A DNA stretch of 12,350 nt from Candidatus Odinarchaeota archaeon (lineage in GTDB: Archaea; Asgardarchaeota; Baldrarchaeia; Baldrarchaeales; DXJG01): contig JAGGSW010000083.1 of assembly GCA_021158895.1 (NCBI GenBank), positions 1 through 12,350 on the forward strand, read 5' to 3'. The notes below the pieces were generated by a model. That model had not been told where the DNA came from and ran no database searches. It saw nothing but the letters and a program-made list of their open reading frames with translations. This document shows, piece by piece, positions 7,326 through 12,350 of the stretch (positions are counted from its first letter, which is position 1; every line of letters starts with the position of its first letter). A program made the translations under genes and the position numbers.

Positions 7326-7934
7326 TCACACTCCAACTTTTCTATAGTGATTTGGCTTGTTTTCATAGATTTCTCCTCTATTCATAAGGATGCGTAGCAC
7401 CTTTTGAAGATTTTCCTCGGAGGGATTACCAAGTTCTCTAATCAATTCTCTTATATGGACTCCTTCACCTCTATCTAAGCGTTCAACAGCGTCTAAAACA
7501 TCTACTTCAGATATTTCAACCTGTTTGCTCTTTAATCTTTCCAATTTATCGTACATAATTTCCAATTCTCTTAAAATTTCCCAATTAGGATCATCAATTC
7601 TAACAATTATCTCAGGCACTATATAGATTTCCTCTCCAAATTCACGGACCCTACCAAATATGTCGACAATATCGCCTTCATTACATTTTTCGATTAATGT
7701 AACGTCTTCTCTCCATGCCTTTGCCCTAATTGTTTCCGTACCATCGTCAAGAACCAGAAAACCGTATGACTTGTCTTCATTTACAAATTTTCTAACTACT
7801 GTCGCAAGAACTCTAACTCTACTAACATTTCTCCCATCATAAGTAACGAACGTCCTTTTTCCATTTTCTTCGATGAATTTTCCTCTCACAATATCTTCAA
7901 TGTGAAGCTTAACAGCGGGTGTACGTTTCCTAAT
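7326..7934 (-). CDS. RPA-like OB-fold single-stranded-DNA binding protein (RPA32 type)
   Basis: The protein has an OB fold (SRVRVLATVVRKF, then LDDGTETIRAKAW, then GDIVDIFGRVREFGEEIYIVPE) followed by a helical linker and a C-terminal winged helix, as in the RPA32-type subunit of archaeal replication protein A. A conventional start is GTG at 7889, giving 187 residues. I place the start at ATT, 7934-7932: GGAGGT lies 7 nt before it (7947-7942), the frame is open from there, and the 15 added residues (KRTPAVKLHIEDIV and neighbours) resemble the conserved N-terminus of these proteins, whereas the GTG has no ribosome-binding site. The result is 202 residues. It follows the amidohydrolase stop by 16 nt. 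No second RPA subunit is seen nearby. Confidence 0.8.
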   Translation of the reverse strand: MRKRTPAVKLHIEDIVRGKFIEENGKRTFVTYDGRNVSRVRVLATVVRKFVNEDKSYGFLVLDDGTETIRAKAWREDVTLIEKCNEGDIVDIFGRVREFGEEIYIVPEIIVRIDDPNWEILRELEIMYDKLERLKSKQVEISEVDVLDAVERLDRGEGVHIRELIRELGNPSEENLQKVLRILMNRGEIYENKPNHYRKVGV

Positions 7935-7941
7935 ATTTTAA

Positions 7942-7947
7942 ACCTCC
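7942..7947 (-). promoter_or_regulatory. Strong Shine-Dalgarno GGAGGT before ATT start
   Basis: It lies between the amidohydrolase stop and the RPA-like frame, 7 nt ahead of ATT (7934-7932). No ATG, GTG or TTG in the RPA frame lies at usable distance; the frame is closed by TAA at 7940-7938. It therefore decides the start. Confidence 0.7.
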
Positions 7948-7950
7948 ATT

Positions 7951-9273
7951 TTACGTTTGAGCACGTGAAATTAAGTCTTCAGCGGTTTTTTGCGCAAGTT
8001 CTATAACTTTGTTTTCATCTAAAACTTTGACCTTGCCATTTTCCATTAAAATCTTCCCGTCAACAATAACAGTACATACATCATCGCATTTAGCTGCATA
8101 AACCAAATGAGATACAATATTATGCAAAGGAACTAGTCTAGGTTTCTTCAGATCAAGAATTACTATGTCTGCCTTCTTGCCAACTTCCAAGGTCCCTATA
8201 TCCTTGTCAAGAAGCAGAGCTTTTGCGCCTCCAATGGTTGCCATTTCTAATACTTCAGTAGCGGGGGTAACTGTTGGATCGAAACTATGAGCTTTGTGGA
8301 TTATAGCGGATACTTTCATCTCCTCAAATATATCTAAGCAATTATTGCTAGCAGCTCCGTCGGTAGCTAACCCTACAGTCACCCCGTTCCTTAACATTTG
8401 AGGAATCGGAGCGATTCCGCTGGCAAGCTTTAAATTACTTACAGGATTATGAGCTACTTTAACTCCTCTCTCCGCAAGAATTTTTATTTCTTTTTCAGAA
8501 ACCCACACAACGTGAGCAGCTAAAACATTGGAATCTAAAATACCAAGTTCATCGACATATTCAATAACTCCTTTACCTTTTAGATCAATGCCAAAAGTAT
8601 CTTCAATCTTCTTAACTTCATCTTTGGTTTCAGCTAAATGGATATGTATACCGACACCATATTTTTCAGCTGTTTCCTTAACCTTCTGTAAGTATTCTGG
8701 AGAGCACGTGTAGGGTGCATGTGGACCAAACATCGTGGTCACTCGTCCGTCGCCTAAACCTTGGCACGTCTTAATAATTCTCTCGGCTTCCCTAAGATCT
8801 CTTTCCCCTTTTTCCGCGTTGCCAAGTTCAATCATACCGTGAGAAATAACAGCTCTAATACCGCTTTCTATAACAGCTTTTGCCGCCTTATCCATGTAAA
8901 AATACATATCGGCAAAAGCTGTTATACCGGATTTTAACATTTCTAAACATGCAAGTAAAGTACCTACATAAATATCCTCAGGTTTCAAATGAGCTTCAAC
9001 AGGCCAAATTTTTTGGGTTAACCATTCACTAAGAACCATATCATCGGCATAACCTCTAAGCAAAGTCATAGCAGCATGTGTATGACAATTAACCAAACCT
9101 GGAAGAACCACCTTACCTTTACCGCCAATAATCTCGTAACCGCTATACTTACCTTTCAGCTCGCTTTCTTTACCTACATCAACTATTCTATCATCCTCAA
9201 CCACAACAACTGCATCTTCCAAGATCTCGTCGGGACGAACAACGACGAAACTACCTTTAACAACAAATTCCAT
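7951..9273 (-). CDS. Amidohydrolase, MTA/SAH deaminase family
   Basis: This 440-residue cytosolic zinc enzyme belongs to the MtaD/DadD/TrzA group, which deaminates the adenine of 5'-methylthioadenosine, S-adenosylhomocysteine and sometimes 5'-deoxyadenosine to hypoxanthine derivatives. Metal and catalytic residues are visible: H64 and H66 (NCHTHAAMTLLRG), H212 and E215 (IHLAETKDE), H254 (AAHVVW) and D305 (TDGAASNN), matching the Thermotoga TM0936 set. H185 in GPHAPYTC is also typical. ATG follows GAGGTG at good spacing. It is divergent from the AHCY-family gene across a 209-nt region and is the first gene of the minus-strand series, which points to SAM by-product recycling as its job. Substrate preference within the group is inferred. 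Confidence 0.9.
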   Translation of the reverse strand: MEFVVKGSFVVVRPDEILEDAVVVVEDDRIVDVGKESELKGKYSGYEIIGGKGKVVLPGLVNCHTHAAMTLLRGYADDMVLSEWLTQKIWPVEAHLKPEDIYVGTLLACLEMLKSGITAFADMYFYMDKAAKAVIESGIRAVISHGMIELGNAEKGERDLREAERIIKTCQGLGDGRVTTMFGPHAPYTCSPEYLQKVKETAEKYGVGIHIHLAETKDEVKKIEDTFGIDLKGKGVIEYVDELGILDSNVLAAHVVWVSEKEIKILAERGVKVAHNPVSNLKLASGIAPIPQMLRNGVTVGLATDGAASNNCLDIFEEMKVSAIIHKAHSFDPTVTPATEVLEMATIGGAKALLLDKDIGTLEVGKKADIVILDLKKPRLVPLHNIVSHLVYAAKCDDVCTVIVDGKILMENGKVKVLDENKVIELAQKTAEDLISRAQT

Positions 9274-9482
9274 TTATATACCACCTCACAATGGGTTTCC
9301 ATCCAAAGTACGATAATAGCATGTATTTAATCGATCTTAAAAACATTAAGGCTTACATACAAAGATAAATCAACATAACATTTAACACCTCCACGATCTA
9401 GTTTTTTAGGACATGCAACATAACTAATTTAACTTCATGTAGTTCTAAAATATTGGAAAGAGGAAAACAGTAGGGGGTTAAA
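9274..9482. promoter_or_regulatory. Divergent promoter region of deaminase and AHCY genes
   Basis: For the deaminase a TATA-like TTAAATAC reads on the minus strand at 9330-9323, giving a transcript start near 9300. For AHCY, TAATTTAAC at 9425-9433 would give a start near 9455. Other features are an inverted repeat CTTAA-N5-TTAAG (9336-9350) just behind the deaminase TATA, and two copies of CAACATAAC followed by TTTAAC (9371-9385 and 9416-9433). GGGGGT (9473-9478) is the ribosome-binding site of AHCY. Assignments are by position and consensus only. Confidence 0.45.
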
Positions 9483-10766
9483 ATGGGGAACAGCATAGTG
9501 AAAGATCCAAGTCTAGTAGATAAGGGAAAACTGAAGATAGAATGGGTAGAAAATTTTATGCCTATCTTAAAGGAAATAAGAAGTGCCTTTGAGAAGGAAA
9601 AGCCTTTTAAAAATAAAACAATAGCAGCTATACTTCATTTAGAAGCAAAAACTGCAGCATTGTTAAGGGTTTTGGCGGATGCAGGTGCAACAGTTGCAAC
9701 AACTTCGGCAAACCCGGAGACTACCGATGATTCCGTAGCTGCAGCCTTAGCAGAGCATCCAAATATACATGTTTATTCATGGCGTGGAGAAACCGTCGAA
9801 GAATACTGGGAAAATATAAACAGAGTTTTAGACCATAAACCTGACATAATCATTGATGATGGAGCGGATGGAATGGTTTTGGTTCACCAAGAAAGAACTG
9901 AACTACTAGACGGGATAATAGGAGGATGTGAAGAAACAACTACTGGAGTAACTCGAATAAAAAATCTAGAAAGGGAAAGAAAGTTAAAGTTTCCAGTTAT
10001 AGCTGTAAACGATGCAAAAATGAAGCATCTGTTTGATAATCGATTTGGAACAGCTGAGTCATCTATATTTGGAATTTTAAATGCAACTAATTTAATGATA
10101 GCAGGTAAAACAGTGGTTGTAGCTGGTTTTGGATGGTGTGGACGTGGCTTAGCTAGCAGATTAAAAGGAATGGGTGCAAAAGTAATTGTATGCGAAGTTG
10201 ACCCTATTAAAGCTTTAGAAGCCTGTATGGAAGGCTATCAAGTCATGAAAATGATCGATGCAGTAAAACAAGCAGACATAGTAATTACGGTAACAGGAGT
10301 TAACAAAGTAGTAAGAAAGGAACATTTTGAAGTTGCAAAAGACAAGTGTATATTCTGCAATGCTGGTCACTTTGATGTCGAAGTTTGCATCCCAGACCTT
10401 GAAAAACTAGCAGTCAAAAAGAAGAAAACAAGGTATTTTGGTTTACCATACAACGATTACCTCGTTGAAGAATACGAGTTAAAAGATGGAAGAAAGCTCT
10501 ATTTGCTAGCTAAGGGTAGACTTGTAAACATCGTGGCTGGACAGGGTCACCCAGCTGAAGTTATGGACTTTAGTTTTTCACTTCAAGCACTATCAGCAAA
10601 ATACGTACTAGAAAATCACAGTAAATTAGACCCCAGGGTCTATAAAGTTCCCGATGAAATCGACAAAAGGGTGGCAGAACTAAAGCTTAAATCGATGGGA
10701 ATAGAAATCGATCGATTGACTCCTGAACAGGAAGAATACATAAAAAGTTACAAACTTGGAACTTAA
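9483..10766 (+). CDS. ahcY: Adenosylhomocysteinase family (SAH or S-inosylhomocysteine hydrolase)
   Basis: This NAD-dependent enzyme of 427 residues splits the thioether of SAH, or of its deaminated form, to homocysteine and a nucleoside, removing the inhibitor left by methyltransferases. Visible are DDGAD (D125-D126), EETTTG (E150-T154), K181/D185/N186 in the NDAKMKHLFDN stretch, the Rossmann loop GFGWCG (215-220), NAGHFD (H296) and GQGHPAEVMD (H356). The C-terminus ends EEYIKSYKLGT, the short archaeal/thermophile form without the KPxxYRY tail of the eukaryotic enzyme. The purine-site segment reads HLEAKT (52-57) instead of HMTVET. ATG has a good GGGGGT site. Given the neighbouring deaminase, S-inosylhomocysteine may be the real substrate; this is inference. 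Confidence 0.95.
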   Translation: MGNSIVKDPSLVDKGKLKIEWVENFMPILKEIRSAFEKEKPFKNKTIAAILHLEAKTAALLRVLADAGATVATTSANPETTDDSVAAALAEHPNIHVYSWRGETVEEYWENINRVLDHKPDIIIDDGADGMVLVHQERTELLDGIIGGCEETTTGVTRIKNLERERKLKFPVIAVNDAKMKHLFDNRFGTAESSIFGILNATNLMIAGKTVVVAGFGWCGRGLASRLKGMGAKVIVCEVDPIKALEACMEGYQVMKMIDAVKQADIVITVTGVNKVVRKEHFEVAKDKCIFCNAGHFDVEVCIPDLEKLAVKKKKTRYFGLPYNDYLVEEYELKDGRKLYLLAKGRLVNIVAGQGHPAEVMDFSFSLQALSAKYVLENHSKLDPRVYKVPDEIDKRVAELKLKSMGIEIDRLTPEQEEYIKSYKLGT

Positions 10767-10802
10767 GCGTCAAAAATGTTATAAAATACATGGACCCTGC
10801 TC

Positions 10803-10973
10803 ATGAGCCTTCATAAGCAAAATAATTCATTCAAGAGAATAGGAATAAGCAAACTAACAAGTCTTATCCATATTTTATTTACTTTGCCACCGAATTCGGA
10901 AGAATATCTAAAAGAAAATGACTTCCTAGAATTTGATATAAACGTTGATAAGTGTAATTTAATCTTATTCTAA
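10803..10973 (+). CDS. Possible 56-residue ORF, unrecognised
   Basis: An ATG-to-TAA frame lies in the gap between AHCY and the phosphorylase gene. The product starts MSLHKQNN, has a hydrophobic middle (LTSLIHILFTLPP, residues 18-30) and an acidic end (NSEEYLKENDFLEFDIN). I do not recognise it. No ribosome-binding site precedes the ATG, and an open frame of this length can occur by chance in AT-rich DNA, so it may be meaningless or a gene remnant. Confidence 0.18.
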   Translation: MSLHKQNNSFKRIGISKLTSLIHILFTLPPNSEEYLKENDFLEFDINVDKCNLILF

Positions 10974-10993
10974 TTCATGTAAAATAGAATTAG
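10970..10993. terminator. Possible bidirectional terminator hairpin
   Basis: CTAATTC (10970-10976) and GAATTAG (10987-10993) form a 7-bp inverted repeat around a 10-nt loop, directly beyond the stop of the phosphorylase gene and downstream of AHCY, with which it converges. The stem is AT-rich and the loop long, so the call is weak. Confidence 0.3.
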
Positions 10994-10999
10994 TTTGGT

Positions 11000-11845
11000 T
11001 TATTCTATGTAGATGGCGTCTCTCACGATTTTTTCGCATTGACAGTTTTTTTCTTTGGGGATGTTTTTGACGACTTCTTTAATAACTTGTCTTATGTCTT
11101 CTATTCTTTTATTAAAGAGTTCTATTACTTCTTGGTGGGAAACTTTTTCCTGTATTCCAGCGGCCCAATTTGTTACTATAGCTATTGCGGCATAGCATTT
11201 TCCAAGTTCTCTTGCCAAGACGCTCTCTGGTACATTAGTCATTCCTACAACGTCGGCGCCAAGAAGCCTATATGCTCTAATTTCCGCTGAAGTTTCGAAC
11301 CTCGGTCCCTCAGTTGCTACATAGCATCCCCTTTTGTGGAAACGTACACCAAGTTTTTTGCAAGCATCAAAAATTATTTTACGTAGTTCTGGACAATAAG
11401 GCTCTGTGAAATCTATATGAATAACTTGAGTTACTGGAGGTTTATCCTCAAAAACTTTGATTGGTATTTCTCCATCGTAAAAAGTGTATGTTCTATTTTT
11501 TGTCATATCGATAAACTGATCTAGGATGACGAAGTCTCCAGGCTCCATAGCTGGGTTCAGCGACCCACATGCACTACTAGCAATAATTCTTTCAACACCA
11601 AGCATATGAAGCCCATAAATATTTGCTCTAAAATTTATTTTATGAGGAGGAACATCGTGTCCAACCTTCTCGCTCCCTGGCTTAGCATGCCTCGGTAAAA
11701 AAGCTACTTTAACTCCTTCGATCTCACCGATCTCTATACGAGGAGTTTTCCCAAAAGGAGTATCTAAAATTACATGCTCAGATTTTTCAAGCAATTGATA
11801 AAGACCAGACCCACCAATAATCGCCACCTTAACCTTACTTATCAA
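11000..11845 (-). CDS. MTA phosphorylase family; likely 6-oxopurine (methylthioinosine) phosphorylase
   Basis: This 281-residue enzyme belongs to the PNP/MTAP family. It splits a purine nucleoside with phosphate, here the 5'-methylthio nucleoside left by polyamine or other SAM chemistry, to feed methionine salvage. Motifs: the GGSGLY phosphate loop (11-16), LPRH (50-53), PPHKINFRANI (66-76), GPRFET (180-185), GMTNVPE (201-207) and a CQC pair (268-270) near the C-terminus, typical of thermophile members. The purine pocket reads TNWAAG (225-230) where adenine-specific MTAPs have T-D-Y-D, a change associated with 6-oxopurine specificity. The start is TTG with GGAGG 7 nt upstream; GTG six codons later is possible but less well placed. 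It converges on AHCY. Confidence 0.93.
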   Translation of the reverse strand: MISKVKVAIIGGSGLYQLLEKSEHVILDTPFGKTPRIEIGEIEGVKVAFLPRHAKPGSEKVGHDVPPHKINFRANIYGLHMLGVERIIASSACGSLNPAMEPGDFVILDQFIDMTKNRTYTFYDGEIPIKVFEDKPPVTQVIHIDFTEPYCPELRKIIFDACKKLGVRFHKRGCYVATEGPRFETSAEIRAYRLLGADVVGMTNVPESVLARELGKCYAAIAIVTNWAAGIQEKVSHQEVIELFNKRIEDIRQVIKEVVKNIPKEKNCQCEKIVRDAIYIE

Positions 11846-11892
11846 CCTTAACCCTCCAACTACAACAATATAACATAACTTAACTCACCAAT

Positions 11893-11900
11893 CTTTTAAA
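11893..11900 (-). promoter_or_regulatory. Candidate TATA box of phosphorylase gene
   Basis: On the minus strand it reads TTTAAAAG, close to the archaeal consensus. A start 26 nt on, near 11870, leaves a 25-nt leader that holds the GGAGG site. An AACATAAC-TTAAC element (11872-11884) lies between box and predicted start. Confidence 0.45.
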
Positions 11901-12120
11901 TTATAACTATATGCCCTTATAGTTGAAAGCAAATTAAAATAAGAAATGCAGTACAGGTTACCTAATAACGTAATATATAAAAATGAATTATGAAACAATA
12001 CAAAATACCAAACAAAAGTAAACTCCATAGGCCTCTCATAGTGGATTCCTCAATAAAAAGAATCGAAAGGAAACATTTTATATTCACAAATGAATAATTT
12101 TAAAAACAAAAAGAATTCTC

Positions 12121-12128
12121 CTTATTAA
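12121..12128 (+). promoter_or_regulatory. Candidate TATA box of tRNA-Lys
   Basis: CTTATTAA is centred about 26 nt before position 12150, which would start the transcript at or just before the tRNA. A second A/T element, TTTTAAAAAC, lies further up near 12098-12107 and would give a leader of about 20 nt. Confidence 0.35.
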
Positions 12129-12169
12129 TGAAGCATATGCAAGTTGAAACGGGCCCGTAGCTCAGTTAG

Positions 12170-12195
12170 AGGGAGACAATATAGGACCCGGCAAA
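12170..12195 (+). other. tRNA-Lys D-loop intron at 18/19 (26 nt)
   Basis: Removal of this segment gives a standard D-loop. GGG (12171-12173) and CCC (12187-12189) form the intron helix. The bulges are AG|A (12168-12170) and AA|G (12194-12196) at the correct spacing. The central helix AGTT/GGCA has one G-C, two G-U pairs and an A-A mismatch, so the motif is relaxed. The ends resemble those of the 22/23 intron of tRNA-Asn: AGG at the start, CAAA at the end. Confidence 0.72.
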
Positions 12196-12214
12196 GTAGA
12201 GCGCCGGGCTCTTA

Positions 12215-12234
12215 TTCGTTATAGGTGAGGAGAA
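12215..12234 (+). other. tRNA-Lys canonical intron at 37/38 (20 nt)
   Basis: The central helix is exon CTCT with intron GGAG (one U-G pair). The bulges are TA|T and AA|A, and a short intron helix TCG/TGA follows. This is the usual archaeal position. Confidence 0.85.
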
Positions 12235-12237
12235 ACC

Positions 12238-12273
<36 letters not shown>

Positions 12274-12278
12274 TTTTT
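12274..12278 (+). terminator. Oligo-T after tRNA-Lys
   Basis: Five T residues follow the encoded CCA directly, sufficient for archaeal RNA polymerase termination on a short transcript. Confidence 0.45.
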
Positions 12279-12350
12279 AATTGGATTGTAGTTTTATTTC
12301 TAATAGGTTTGAATTCTTGTTTTGCAGTTCGAATTTGTTATATATAGGAT

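Larger units (their letters stand above)
11846..12150. other. Gene-free A-rich region between phosphorylase and tRNA-Lys genes
   Basis: No gene is visible in these 305 nt. The plus strand is A-rich and G-poor (A clearly above T in 12001-12060), the opposite of 185-561. It contains the phosphorylase promoter (minus) and the tRNA-Lys promoter (plus), listed separately. I see no sRNA boxes and no long inverted repeat. Confidence 0.6.

Noticed and set aside
9076..9330. Plus-strand frame of 84 codons over the deaminase start and promoter
   Set aside because: It is antisense to the deaminase N-terminus and ends in the promoter region; the product has no recognisable pattern.
9274..9482. SAH or SAM riboswitch upstream of AHCY
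   Set aside because: The predicted leader is only about 28 nt, and the region has no GC-rich stems or pseudoknot-like pairing beyond a 5-bp AT inverted repeat.
11039..11290. Plus-strand frame of 83 codons opposite the phosphorylase gene
   Set aside because: It is antisense to a conserved enzyme, and its Phe/Tyr-rich product follows from the complementary codons.
12048..12067. Short repeats around CCATAGGCCTCTCATAG as a regulatory palindrome
   Set aside because: Only a 5-nt direct repeat (CATAG) is present and the halves are not complementary.

Overview
The window is archaeal. The evidence is a DNA topoisomerase VI gene pair, aIF1A, aIF2-beta, Rio1, a Dim2-like KH protein, NMD3, a DUF424 protein, an RPA-like OB-fold protein, and two tRNA genes with bulge-helix-bulge introns outside the anticodon loop. 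The DNA is AT-rich, starts include GTG, TTG and probably ATT, and both tRNAs encode CCA. Several introns per tRNA fits a Thermoproteota/TACK-type or related deep archaeal lineage best, but I cannot fix the lineage from this sequence.

Layout. 52-184 (-) is tRNA-Asn(GTT) with three predicted introns. 185-561 is a gene-free, extremely T/G-rich stretch. 562-3649 (+) holds topVIB and topVIA, 10 nt apart. Convergent to them, a long minus-strand series runs from 9273 down to 3692 in this transcription order: MTA/SAH deaminase-type amidohydrolase, RPA-like protein, aIF2-beta, DUF424 protein, a 75-nt gap, NMD3, aIF1A, Rio1, Dim2-like KH protein. Junctions are short (1-nt overlap, 3, 6, 16, about 20-25 nt), so this is one or two operons. 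A 209-nt divergent promoter region (9274-9482) separates the deaminase from an S-adenosylhomocysteine hydrolase-family gene (+, 9483-10766). That gene converges on an MTA phosphorylase-family gene (-, 11000-11845). 12151-12273 (+) is tRNA-Lys(CTT) with two predicted introns.

Functionally there are three blocks. Topoisomerase VI handles DNA topology. The translation block supplies initiation factors and ribosome-assembly proteins: aIF1A, aIF2-beta, Rio1 and Dim2 for the small subunit, NMD3 for the large. The third block disposes of the by-products of S-adenosylmethionine use. Its deaminase neighbour, and the Asn/Ala purine pocket of the phosphorylase, suggest that SAH and methylthioadenosine are first deaminated to inosine derivatives and then split, as described for Methanocaldococcus jannaschii.

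Most worth a second look are the multi-intron tRNAs and a competing fold in tRNA-Lys, the inosine-type SAM recycling cluster, a probable ATT start codon in the RPA-like gene, an unusual insertion in the topoisomerase VI B ATPase domain, and a sharp change of base skew and codon use inside topVIB. I saw no mobile element, CRISPR array or phage gene.
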